Positions 1 to 8,923 of a DNA stretch of 64,000 nucleotides are shown one piece after another; position 1 is the first letter of the stretch, and every line of letters starts with the position of its first letter. The stretch is taken from assembly GCA_964485095.1 (NCBI GenBank), contig CAZAIB010000008.1, forward strand, positions 1-64,000, given 5' to 3'. The stretch is from CAYNWT01 sp964485095 (GTDB lineage Bacteria > Planctomycetota > Planctomycetia > Planctomycetales > Planctomycetaceae). The notes under the pieces are model-generated. The model made no database searches and had not been told where the DNA came from. It worked only from the letters and a program-made list of their open reading frames with translations. A program made the translations under genes and the position numbers.

Positions 1-1722
1 GAATTGCGGCGGAGCATCCCCGGCATTCAAGGCACTCAGCGAGAACGTATTGGTAGTTAGTCGAGTAACTCGGAACTGCCCGTTGCCTGGGTATATCTGG
101 TTCGGATCGTCGTCCAGCAGTCCTTGGAGGATGATAATGTCACCCGTCTGCAGTTCATGGAACGTTGACTCGATGACGATTGTGTCGTTGTTGCCCCGGA
201 AGACGCGTTCAACCGCACCCGATCGGGTGACTTCGCCATTAAACAGAAGGCCGTGGCCGTCGTGACCGGAGACACTGTTGTCGACGAATCCACCCTGGAA
301 ATTCCCGTCGGTCAAGTTGAAGACAACGCCGTCACTACCTGAACTCAGAAACTCATTGTTCCGAATAAGCCCGGTCACGTCACTGCGATCAAACGTGTCA
401 AAAATCAGACTGCTGCCCGGAGTTCCAGTGACGATATTGTCTTCGATAAACAGATTGGTAACGGGTGAGTTATCGGCTACGACATGGATGCCGTTAGCAC
501 CCTCGTTTCCGGCACTTTGCGAGAACTGCGACGCGTCTGAGCTACCCGGAACACCAACCAGCACACCAGAAATAACCGTGCCATCACTGAACTCAAAAGT
601 CACCTCGGTGCCGATCATCTGGGCACCGTTGATTGATCGTTCAATCCCACCGAGAAGGTCCAGGTCGATTTCCCACACGATTTCTTCGCCCGGTGCGAAA
701 CCGTTATCCAACTCACCCCCCTCGTCGAAGTTCAGTTCCAAGGTCGTGAGAGTTGTCATGGTGCCCGACAGGTTGGTGGTCACGTCTGAGTCGTTCAACG
801 CTCGGAAAGGCCTGCCTGTTGTCGGATCCTCGTCAAACTCAAGCCCGGCAGGCTCAACGTCAATGAAGATTCGCGTCACCAATTCGCCGTTGGTGGCTGG
901 GTTAGTGAACCGGAACGGCTGACTAAATGTGTCACCATCGACAACGAACTCAATATCGACAGAAGTATCGGCTCCCAGCGTATTCCCACTGATCGTGATA
1001 CCGTCAGATGGCGAATCCTGCAGATCAACCAGCAACGCGTCACCGGTCGCTGAACTGATCCTCTCGTTGTCAACAATGAAGAAGTTGTCCGCATTGGCCT
1101 GGTCTACTTCCAAAAGCAGACCTTCGACACCAATACCACCAGTCAAACGATTTTCGACTACGGCACCGTGCCCAATCTCACTGCCTGGATTGGCAGTAAT
1201 CCGGAGCCCGGCAAGGTCGGAGTCATCGACTGTTAGACCTTCAACATCGGTGCCACCCCGAAGAGTGATCGCGGCTCCGACGCCATCACCGTTCACCGAG
1301 GTGTCCTCGATCGCAAGAGTCTCAAGCCCCGTAATGTTGTTCAGGTTAATGTCGATACCCGCGCCAACGTAGTCGGCTACGTCCACGTTCTCGATTGCCA
1401 GAGCAGTCAGATTGATACCGCTCAGGTCAATGTCTATCGCCTCAGTAGTAAGACCACCAAACGCTACGGACTCAATGACCAGGGAATCAAACCCGACCAG
1501 GTCCGAGTTGTTAATCTCAATACCTTCGTTCACATTGGCGAAGTCGTCCAGGTTCTGAGAGTTAATCACCAGGGCCGTCAGGAGTGATCGCTCCTCCAGC
1601 TGCTCAGTGGCTCCAACCGAATCGGCCTGGCGATCGCGGCGACGAGCCCGAAGGCCGGCGGCGTTTCGCGTTTCGCGAACCAATTGACGCTGTAGAGAAC
1701 TGAGCCATGCTTTGATCAGCAT
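1..1722 (-). CDS. Giant secreted beta-helix protein, N-terminal 574 residues (runs off the window)
   Basis: The minus frame is open from an ATG at 1722 to base 1, so this is the 5' part of a longer gene. The protein opens MLIKAWLSSLQ, then has an Arg-rich stretch and the motif LEERSLLTA near residues 42-50. That is the planctomycete LEPR-XLL / extracellular-targeting type of leader, and it closely resembles the start of the 4801-residue protein at 44364 (MLITSWLRSVQ, later LEDKTLLV). The rest is low-complexity, rich in N, D, G, I and L, with short turns such as VTNLFIEDNIVTG and VTGLIRNNEFLSSG, the pattern of right-handed parallel beta-helix repeats. I infer secretion and a surface or adhesion role. 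No catalytic motif is visible in this part. The start is supported by the shared leader; no clear Shine-Dalgarno site is present. Confidence 0.85.
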   Translation of the reverse strand, partial: MLIKAWLSSLQRQLVRETRNAAGLRARRRDRQADSVGATEQLEERSLLTALVINSQNLDDFANVNEGIEINNSDLVGFDSLVIESVAFGGLTTEAIDIDLSGINLTALAIENVDVADYVGAGIDINLNNITGLETLAIEDTSVNGDGVGAAITLRGGTDVEGLTVDDSDLAGLRITANPGSEIGHGAVVENRLTGGIGVEGLLLEVDQANADNFFIVDNERISSATGDALLVDLQDSPSDGITISGNTLGADTSVDIEFVVDGDTFSQPFRFTNPATNGELVTRIFIDVEPAGLEFDEDPTTGRPFRALNDSDVTTNLSGTMTTLTTLELNFDEGGELDNGFAPGEEIVWEIDLDLLGGIERSINGAQMIGTEVTFEFSDGTVISGVLVGVPGSSDASQFSQSAGNEGANGIHVVADNSPVTNLFIEDNIVTGTPGSSLIFDTFDRSDVTGLIRNNEFLSSGSDGVVFNLTDGNFQGGFVDNSVSGHDGHGLLFNGEVTRSGAVERVFRGNNDTIVIESTFHELQTGDIIILQGLLDDDPNQIYPGNGQFRVTRLTTNTFSLSALNAGDAPPQF

Positions 1723-2225
1723 TGAATACGACCTTTGAAATAGCTGGGCGGGGAGACCCAAATCCTGAGTTAGTTTTCTTGGCGGACAAGCCGCCCTATC
1801 TCCGAGAATGCGCAACGTGAAACAACACTCTGCGCGCACTTAGACTCATCTATTGTCTCGGAGTGCCCTCTGAAACCGCATCATCAAAATTATCGTTGGC
1901 GTACGGTTCATCAGGCGTAGCGATTGAAAGACGGCGTTGTGCCGATTATCCAACAAAATACAGCGTACGCCACCACGACATGTGATCAAAAGGACACACA
2001 TTAGAGCGAACGCCCTACCTCGTTTCCGAACCTCTAATTATCGATGGGAGTGGCGAGACTGGGAAAGCAGGATTTATCTGATAGCATGCGTTTGAAGAGG
2101 ATTTTCGCCACTAGACGAAGCTAGCCAGTACATAAGTTCACTCTTTGGGCCACTGATCCCCAAATCTCCGACAGGCCGTTTCAACGGAGCGAGAGTAAGA
2201 ACGAAGCAATAAGCAGGGTCCTGTA
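1723..2225. other. Intergenic region between divergent genes
   Basis: About 500 bases with no convincing gene. It should hold the promoters of the divergent genes at 1722 (-) and 2226 (+), but I could not pick a convincing -35/-10 pair. The only structure I see is a 9-bp inverted repeat (TGGCGTACG at 1897-1905, CGTACGCCA at 1964-1972) and a short GGCGG/CCGCC hairpin near 1782-1796. Both may be chance. Confidence 0.5.
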
Positions 2226-4361
2226 ATGTCTTACGATCCCTACGCCGACTGCCCCTGCGGGAGCGGCAAGAAAATCAAGTTCTGCTGTCAGGACGTGATC
2301 CCTGAAATGCAGAAGGTGGCCCGACTCCGCGAGAACCAACCCAAGCGCGCGGCTCAAATCCTGGAGGGACTTGAACAGAACTTTGGCGCGAATCTATGGG
2401 TTGCCTCCAGCCATGCGCGGTTGCTCATGGAACAGGGTGAATACCCCGCCGCGAAGGGGCGATGCGAGCGCTACCTTACGAAGGATGGCAACGACGAACA
2501 GAACCCGGAGCTCAACGCAATCGTCGCCCTGGCCGCGTTCGTGTCCGATGGTTACGAGTCCGCAAAGCGCACCATCCATCGCGCGTTCCAACTTTCTGCG
2601 AGACGCGAACCGGCACTAGTGACTCGGCTGGCGGGAGCCATTTCTCTTGTCATGCTTGAAGCCGAAAGTTTCATGTCCGCCCGCGCACACGCGGCGATTG
2701 CGGTGAAGCTATCGCCCGAAGATCGACGGTCGCATTGCGTCATGCAGTTGGCGCAGATTGAAGGCAGCTCTCGGATACCTTATCCGCTCAGATCCGTGCA
2801 TCGACTTGTCGCTTACACGGCGGCCGTGGAAGATCAGAAAGAACTAGACCGCGCGGTTCGGCTTTCGTCCCTGGGTTGCTGGAAGCCCGCGTCGATTCTG
2901 CTGAAGCGACTCACTGAAAAGCATCCTGACGCTGCAGAACTCTGGCACAACCTTGCGCTGTGCCACGCGTGGGACGGAAACGAACCGGCTGCAGCCGAAG
3001 CGTTCCACAAATCCGCTTCTCTTTACAAGGATGACGAAGCTGCGGTCGAGTGCGAGACATTGGCGCAACTACTGGATCTTGAATTGACTGAGGACGTCAA
3101 CGAAATCGTCCTGAAGAGCTACAAAATTGATTCAGTTTCAAAGCTGCTCACCAGCCTGGACAAAGAAGACTTGTTCGACCGGCTCAGCATCGAAGTACCG
3201 CTCGATGGCGAAGGGCCCGTTGCACAATACCGTTTGCTGGCGAAGCCATTCCCCACCGACAAGCAGCCAGAACAGTTAACTCCACCAGACATTCCCGAGT
3301 TCATCGCAGACGTTCTTGTGTTCGATGCAACCGATCAGCAATCCGCACAGTTGCAGATCACTGGCGTCGAAGGAGAAGGGTTCGAACAAGCGGACGCGAC
3401 TCTCAACAAAGCTGTCGCAGATCAGATCACGCTGGACGAAGAAGCGGATGACGAACCATTGGGCGTCGTGCCCGTGGAACTGGAAGGCCTGGAGTGGAAC
3501 TGCCACTTCCCCGCCGAATTCCCTGCCACTATCGCACGGAATATTGAAACTCAGAAGATGCAGGCCGTTGCCACCGACGTCTGGCCGAACCTGAAACTCT
3601 CCGGCCTGGGAGGCAAGACACCACTGGAAGCCAAAGGTGACGCCAAACTAAAAGTCGCGCTCCAATCGTCCATTCATGTCCTGGACGCCTTCTACGACCG
3701 AAACAATGTGATGTTGGACATCGACGCTCTCCGAAAGTCGTTGGATCTGGAAGCCCCGTCACCCGTTGTTCCGGGCGCAAACAACGTGACCGGCTTCTCG
3801 ACCATGTCCCTGCAACGAATCAAGTTCGGCGACCTAAGCGACGAACAACTTGTCGATATCGCTCGACGAGTTCTCCTGGTTCGACACACTCGAACAGCCT
3901 ACGCCGCGTTAACCGAAGTCGCCGGTCGACAGGCCTGTGTCGACCGAATTGGATCCGAACGAGTCTTTTCGACGCTGGTCGGAATCTGTCGCGAACAGAA
4001 TCGTCGCGACGAAGCCTTGAAGTGGTTGGCTGCGGGACGTGACGCCGCTGAAGCTGCCGACGAAGCGTTCCGAAACATTCTTGAATGGGACGTGCGAGAA
4101 TTGAACCTTCGCATGGACGACCCAACCGATTCTAAGATTCCGGGTCTGTGGAAGAAGTTCGAAGAACAGTACTTCCCGAAGCTGCCGGAGATTCGCGAGA
4201 GCATGGCAATGTTCATGGTCGAGAAAGGCCTCGGTCATCTCGTCTCCGAAGTTGCAACAGTCGCAGCGGGTGGCAGCGAGACCGTTTGGACTCCCGATTC
4301 TGATAGCGGCGACGCAGATGGAGCCGGTGGCAAGAAACTCTGGGTACCTGGTCAGGACTAA
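2226..4361 (+). CDS. SEC-C zinc motif protein with TPR-like repeats
   Basis: 711 residues. Residues 9-21 (CPCGSGKKIKFCC) form a SEC-C zinc-binding motif with ligands C9, C11, C20 and C21, best known from the C-terminus of SecA and from stand-alone proteins. Residues ~30-300 are helical and rich in A/L/E with TPR-like spacing (for example AELWHNLALCHAWDGNEPAAAEAFHKS). Residues ~330-470 are acidic, and a second helical part follows. No signal peptide or membrane segment is visible, so it is probably cytoplasmic. The function is unknown; a role in binding partners or in protein quality control is only a guess from the domains. It starts at ATG with no strong Shine-Dalgarno site and lies 51 bp upstream of ribD on the same strand, so they may be co-transcribed. 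Confidence 0.85.
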   Translation: MSYDPYADCPCGSGKKIKFCCQDVIPEMQKVARLRENQPKRAAQILEGLEQNFGANLWVASSHARLLMEQGEYPAAKGRCERYLTKDGNDEQNPELNAIVALAAFVSDGYESAKRTIHRAFQLSARREPALVTRLAGAISLVMLEAESFMSARAHAAIAVKLSPEDRRSHCVMQLAQIEGSSRIPYPLRSVHRLVAYTAAVEDQKELDRAVRLSSLGCWKPASILLKRLTEKHPDAAELWHNLALCHAWDGNEPAAAEAFHKSASLYKDDEAAVECETLAQLLDLELTEDVNEIVLKSYKIDSVSKLLTSLDKEDLFDRLSIEVPLDGEGPVAQYRLLAKPFPTDKQPEQLTPPDIPEFIADVLVFDATDQQSAQLQITGVEGEGFEQADATLNKAVADQITLDEEADDEPLGVVPVELEGLEWNCHFPAEFPATIARNIETQKMQAVATDVWPNLKLSGLGGKTPLEAKGDAKLKVALQSSIHVLDAFYDRNNVMLDIDALRKSLDLEAPSPVVPGANNVTGFSTMSLQRIKFGDLSDEQLVDIARRVLLVRHTRTAYAALTEVAGRQACVDRIGSERVFSTLVGICREQNRRDEALKWLAAGRDAAEAADEAFRNILEWDVRELNLRMDDPTDSKIPGLWKKFEEQYFPKLPEIRESMAMFMVEKGLGHLVSEVATVAAGGSETVWTPDSDSGDADGAGGKKLWVPGQD

Positions 4362-4412
4362 GTTCGTTGTCGAACGCTTTCGTGACCAACAACGACTGAC
4401 GCGGAATCTCTC

Positions 4413-5540
4413 GTGACACTACCGAAGCCTTTCGAGTCCGAAGAGGCGGTCATGCGCCGGGCGATCGAGCTCGCGTATCGCGGTCAGGGAATGGTCGAAC
4501 CGAACCCGATGGTGGGTGCGGTTCTTGTCGACGACGACCTGCGGATGATCTCCGAAGGGTGGCACCGTCGAATCGGCAGCGAGCATGCAGAAGTCAATGC
4601 GATCAACGGTATCCCAGGCCACTACAAAGGTAGCCTCACTCTGTTTGTAACGCTGGAACCGTGCAACCACACCGGACGAACGCCGCCCTGCACGCAGGCT
4701 ATCCGAAATACCACGATCAAGCGCGTTGTGATTGGCTGTGCCGATCCGGCTCCGCATACGGATGGTCCAGGAATTGAAGAGCTTCGGAACACTCGTGGTA
4801 TCGAGGTGGAAGTTGGCCTTCTTGAGTCTGAAGCCCGGAAGCTTGTTGCTCCGTTCCGCAAGGTCGTGACAACCGGCGTGCCATGGGTCATCGCAAAATG
4901 GGCCATGACACTGGATGGCAAAATCGCCTCACGACTGGGGCACTCACAATGGATTTCCTCACCGGAGTCACGAGCGATCGTCCATGAGATTCGAGGACGA
5001 ATGGATGCCGTCATCGTCGGACGAGGAACCGTGGTCGCAGACGACCCCTCACTCACCGCCAGACCACCAGGCGCTCGGGTGCCGTTGCGAGTGGTTCTGG
5101 ATCGCCAAGCGCGAACGGCCATCGATTCGAAACTGATCCAAACCGCGCGGGAGGTTCCGACTCTGATCTTTGTCGGCACAGACGCCACGCAAAAGCGAGT
5201 CGGCGCAATGTCAGACGCCGGAGTTCAGGTGCACCGCATGACCGACGGGCTCACCTCGGTACTTGCCGAACTGGGCCGCCGTGAGTGCACCAACGTGCTG
5301 GTTGAAGGCGGCAGCGAAGTCCTTGGGGCGTTCTTCGATGAAGAACTTGTAGACGAAGCCCACGTGTTTATCGCGACAAAGATCGTGGGCGGTTCTGATG
5401 CAGCCACGCCCGTTGCCGGACGGGGGCTGGAACGCATCCCTTCGCTGTCAACGCTCTCCGATGTCGATAGCCGAGGCGTGGGTGGCGACACTTACATTAG
5501 CGGACGAGTACTCCGCACCGGCGCTACAGACGACTCCTAA
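4413..5540 (+). CDS. ribD: Riboflavin biosynthesis deaminase/reductase RibD
   Basis: 375 residues, the usual length for bifunctional RibD. The N-terminal cytidine-deaminase-like domain carries HAE (H58, catalytic E60) and PCNHTGRTPPC (zinc ligands C84 and C93). It would deaminate 2,5-diamino-6-(5-phosphoribosylamino)pyrimidin-4-one. The C-terminal reductase domain begins near residue 153 (WVIAKWAMTLDGKIAS) and contains RGRMDAVIVGRGTVVADDP and NVLVEGGSEVLGAFF, typical of the NADPH-dependent reductase. It catalyses the second and third steps of riboflavin synthesis in the cytoplasm. The start is GTG; an ATG at 4452 would shorten the deaminase domain, so GTG is preferred. No other rib gene is nearby. 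Confidence 0.96.
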   Translation: MTLPKPFESEEAVMRRAIELAYRGQGMVEPNPMVGAVLVDDDLRMISEGWHRRIGSEHAEVNAINGIPGHYKGSLTLFVTLEPCNHTGRTPPCTQAIRNTTIKRVVIGCADPAPHTDGPGIEELRNTRGIEVEVGLLESEARKLVAPFRKVVTTGVPWVIAKWAMTLDGKIASRLGHSQWISSPESRAIVHEIRGRMDAVIVGRGTVVADDPSLTARPPGARVPLRVVLDRQARTAIDSKLIQTAREVPTLIFVGTDATQKRVGAMSDAGVQVHRMTDGLTSVLAELGRRECTNVLVEGGSEVLGAFFDEELVDEAHVFIATKIVGGSDAATPVAGRGLERIPSLSTLSDVDSRGVGGDTYISGRVLRTGATDDS

Positions 5541-5570
5541 ATCCTCGATTGAGCGAGCACAGCCGTCAGT

Positions 5571-8060
5571 CTACTGGGAAGCTGAGATGGTCAGCCAACC
5601 GTCGGAGGAGAAGAAGTCTGTGATGGAGAGGTACAGCGATGCTTTGTTCTCAACAGGAAGCTCGATGCTCTTCAAATCAAACTCTCGCGGTACCAAACGA
5701 GCGTCCAGGATTCGTTTGATTTGGGCAGCACTTGTAACGGCCCTGAACCTGGGACCTGAAACAGAGATTTTCGCTTCGCCTGCTTTGGTGCGGATCTGAT
5801 TCCCGGTGAGCTCAAAGCTAATCGGAATCTCGATCACGGTTGGCGGGATGTCTGCCTTACCTTCCAACTGCAGGCCAGTCTTCAGAATCACTGTAAAACC
5901 ATTTTCTCCCAGCTTGATTCGAAGAGGATCTACTGGATCGAAAACGAATGTGGCCTCAGGCAACTCCTCTTCCTCTTCATCCTCCTCGTCTTCATCTTCT
6001 TCGTCGTCCTCGTCGTCCATGGCATCATCTTCGCCATCGTCCTGAACAACGTAGTACGCAACAGGCAGAAGCGAAATTGAATTCGGGACAGCAAGCTCGG
6101 CTGCTCTACCCGGAAGCTGAGGCGGAACCAGAATCGGGCCTGGTTCTCCAGAGCCGTCGTCTCCATCGTCGTTGTCGTCAGCAGCGGGTATGTCATCAAT
6201 CTCTTCAGGAGTCAGGTCCGGATCTGATTCCTCTTCAGGCTCATCAACGGCCGGCTCTTTTTCTTTGAATTCGAACGGCCGGCCAGTCAGGTCCGTGATC
6301 GTAAGTTCGATCTCTTCTTTGAGCTCACTCTCTGTCAGCGTCCGCCCCGCCAGGTTAAGTCGATCGATAGCGTTATTGATAAGGCTCTCGTGAATCTGAA
6401 CCATGAAACCGGACGACGTAGTCATCAACGCCGGAGGCGTACCCGCTCCCAGTTGAGCGTCGTCCATCGTGCGGCTCATCAACGAGATATCAAGATCACT
6501 TGACGATGCTCGCAGCCTTTGTGGGTAAAGTCGATCTCTTCTGAGCTTCGAGAACAGCTTGCTGTTCAGGGTATTCGTCGCTTTCCCAAACCGTTCATCG
6601 GCTTCACGGTCGAATCGTGGAACCACTCTCTTCGCAAGCTTGTACGCAGCAATCCGCTCTGATTCCGCCTTCTTCTCAGCAACCTGCTTACGTGCGAGCT
6701 TTTGGACAATGCACGCGAGAATCGGGATACCATCGAAGTCCGTCTTAATTCCCTGAGTCATATTGTTTGGGTTCACCCACAACCGCGTTTCTGCAGAAGT
6801 GTCGAACCGGGAACCATCAAACGTGACAGACTTTTGGCCCCAGAAGTAGTTGGTTCCCCGCGTAAAGACCGTTGCAGGTTTCTTTCGCCCCTGGGTATTG
6901 CTTCTGGAAACACCATTCAGCTGCAGGACGAACTGGGCTCGTTCTGCATTCGGAACCACGTTGACCGTAACATCAGCGTCAGTCACCTGGTGTCCGGTAA
7001 CCCATGCTTCCAGAATGCAATCTGCAATGCTGCCGGAGTCGTTCTTGTGCTGGCTAACCGCATAGCTGAGAAGGCTCTCCGACACGCTCAGTCGGAGGTT
7101 GTCGTTCATATATCGCGTACTCAGCAACGACTGCAGACGATCTGCGAAACCCGGCGAGAGGTCGTCCAGTATCCTGTGTCCCTTGCGGATGCGGTATGCG
7201 TCCATCCGCTGGCGGGTTTGACTGTAATCTTCCAGTGCTTTGACCAGCCCGCCAACCTGACTCACGAAGAAATCGTCTGGTGACACTTCGTCATCGACGT
7301 ACTGGATATAGGCATCCAGTGAATCAACAAACTGCCGAAACGCGAATCGACGTCCGAACTGCTGCTGCTCGTCCTCTGCGTCGTCAAGCACATCATTTAG
7401 CTTGTCGCTTACAGTCGTCAGGAGCTCGAGGGCCGGTTCGCCCATTTCGCCGGAATCGTAAGCGGCCTCGATAGCGTCCAGTTGGGCATACGCCTTCCAC
7501 GGGTCGCCGTTGATCACTTCATCCAGGTAGTTGTCGAGATACAAAACCGAATCCCACAACTCATCTTCCAACGCGGCCTCTACAGAACTTGATATTGGTT
7601 CCCGGTTCTCAATGATCCCGTCCAACGCGTCAATCAAGTCGAGTCTTGACTGCAGAGCTCTTCTGAGGCGCCGCAGTGGCACATGGATTGAAGAGTAGAC
7701 GCTGTCGTTGAGACAAGTGTCGATCGTTGACAGCTTGGTCCGAAGCTTCGCAATTAGTTCGCGCGATTCGGAATCGGTGAGTTCTTTCTCTTCGTACAGC
7801 TCTGCGACAAGATCCGAAGTCGCTTCACTCCACTCCTCCCAGTTTTCGCCAAGCTCTTCGAACGCGTCGAGCGAGAGCTCTTCGGGAGCCTTTTCGGGAA
7901 GAACTGATCCAATCGTCAGGCCGGCTGCTTGTTGGTCTTCCCTGTCCTCATCAGACGCATCCTGAAAGCTAAAGCCGTTCGCAACGACGAGGGCCAAAGC
8001 AATCAGAGATACTCCGGCAACCGTACGTCGGAACGATCTGAAATTTGATATTTTCATCAT
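5571..8060 (-). CDS. Secreted acidic protein of unknown function
   Basis: 829 residues from the ATG at 8060; a TTG 30 bases upstream is less likely. The N-terminus (MMKISNF, RSFRR, then AGVSLIALALVVANGFSFQ) is a clear signal peptide. The mature protein is acidic and largely helical up to residue ~400 (many E/D/L blocks). A later region contains LNLAGRTLTESELKEEIELTI, followed by a low-complexity linker near residues 600-720 with runs of D and E, including an almost uninterrupted acidic run of about 20 residues. A beta-rich C-terminal domain follows. I recognise no catalytic motif. Similar large secreted proteins occur in planctomycetes, but I cannot name a family. It converges on ribD with only 30 bp between the two stop codons. 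Confidence 0.85.
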   Translation of the reverse strand: MMKISNFRSFRRTVAGVSLIALALVVANGFSFQDASDEDREDQQAAGLTIGSVLPEKAPEELSLDAFEELGENWEEWSEATSDLVAELYEEKELTDSESRELIAKLRTKLSTIDTCLNDSVYSSIHVPLRRLRRALQSRLDLIDALDGIIENREPISSSVEAALEDELWDSVLYLDNYLDEVINGDPWKAYAQLDAIEAAYDSGEMGEPALELLTTVSDKLNDVLDDAEDEQQQFGRRFAFRQFVDSLDAYIQYVDDEVSPDDFFVSQVGGLVKALEDYSQTRQRMDAYRIRKGHRILDDLSPGFADRLQSLLSTRYMNDNLRLSVSESLLSYAVSQHKNDSGSIADCILEAWVTGHQVTDADVTVNVVPNAERAQFVLQLNGVSRSNTQGRKKPATVFTRGTNYFWGQKSVTFDGSRFDTSAETRLWVNPNNMTQGIKTDFDGIPILACIVQKLARKQVAEKKAESERIAAYKLAKRVVPRFDREADERFGKATNTLNSKLFSKLRRDRLYPQRLRASSSDLDISLMSRTMDDAQLGAGTPPALMTTSSGFMVQIHESLINNAIDRLNLAGRTLTESELKEEIELTITDLTGRPFEFKEKEPAVDEPEEESDPDLTPEEIDDIPAADDNDDGDDGSGEPGPILVPPQLPGRAAELAVPNSISLLPVAYYVVQDDGEDDAMDDEDDEEDEDEEDEEEEELPEATFVFDPVDPLRIKLGENGFTVILKTGLQLEGKADIPPTVIEIPISFELTGNQIRTKAGEAKISVSGPRFRAVTSAAQIKRILDARLVPREFDLKSIELPVENKASLYLSITDFFSSDGWLTISASQ

Positions 8061-8359
8061 GTTCGGTTGCTCAAGAGAGATAGCGCACAAAGCGCGCTGC
8101 TCCCGAACTATCGGCCATGTTGCCTGTCGGTCAGTCGAATCAACGTGCGCGACGGAACCAGCGCAGCATTCCGAGAATGCGGTACAAGTCGCATGTCGCC
8201 GACGACCGGAATCCCCAATCTATCTTTCGCAGTTTGCCAGTGGGTCCGGGCTGATCGGACCAACACCTTCTACATAATTTTTTCGAGTCGTACCGCTGAA
8301 AAGCGTCTCAACCAAACCTATATTCGAGGCACTGATTGTGGACACAGAAGGGCAATTGA

Positions 8360-8689
8360 ATGAGCGAGTTTGTTGAACCGCTGGGCATGCGAATATTGAT
8401 TCGCCGGGACGAAGCAAAGCAAACCACCAAGGGCGGAATCGTTCTGCCAGACGATGCCGAGGTCCCCACAATTACAGGACGAATCGTTGAGATCAGCGTT
8501 CAGATGGAACGCGATGAGGATTTCCCGATCCGTAAGTACGACAAAGTTCTGTTCCACCCCAAGAACGCGATCCCGGTCGACTTCGACCCCGACAACCTGT
8601 TGTTTGTCGTTCCCGTTGAGGACGTTGTAGCCGTCTTCCGGCGGGCTCCAGCCGCGTCCAAACTCGATTCCACAGACGACGACAATTAG
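8360..8689 (+). CDS. GroES-like co-chaperonin paralogue
   Basis: 109 residues. The pattern VEPLGMRILIRRDEA, then TKGGIVLPDDAE, TGRIVEIS, YDKVLFHPKNAI and FVVPVEDVVAVF follows the GroES/Cpn10 fold (PLGDRVLVKR, TKGGIVLPDTA, GDRVLF.KY.G, ILLVVREEDVLAVI). It differs in the loop after GRIVEI and in the final third, and it carries an extra acidic tail. GroES normally caps GroEL, but no groEL is adjacent, so this is probably a divergent paralogue rather than the main co-chaperonin. An AGAAGGG Shine-Dalgarno site lies seven bases before the ATG. The mobile-loop hydrophobic tripeptide that contacts GroEL is best matched by GIVLP, so binding is possible. Confidence 0.85.
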   Translation: MSEFVEPLGMRILIRRDEAKQTTKGGIVLPDDAEVPTITGRIVEISVQMERDEDFPIRKYDKVLFHPKNAIPVDFDPDNLLFVVPVEDVVAVFRRAPAASKLDSTDDDN

Positions 8690-8923
8690 GCCCACTGCCG
8701 CCCGAGCTTCACGTTGCTCAGCAAAGTGTCAAAGTCTGCGGGTTGTGCGGACGATACCAAACATACCGTTTGTGACGATCGTCTGTCGCTCCGGCAATCC
8801 ATGCCGGTTCAGTCCAGTACATCCGACTCCAACGGTTCGAACCCGGAAACAGCCGCCCGCGCGGACCGGTGATTCGAAGAGGGGCACTTCAGGGGAGCTG
8901 CGTCCGCTCGGTATGTCGCAGCT

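Noticed and set aside
5806..6045. A poly-serine open frame on the plus strand
   Set aside because: The serine run is the reverse of the Asp/Glu run of the acidic secreted protein on the other strand.
8836..8850. A tRNA T-loop-like GGTTCGAACC
   Set aside because: The flanking bases do not form a T stem, and no acceptor or anticodon arm is present.
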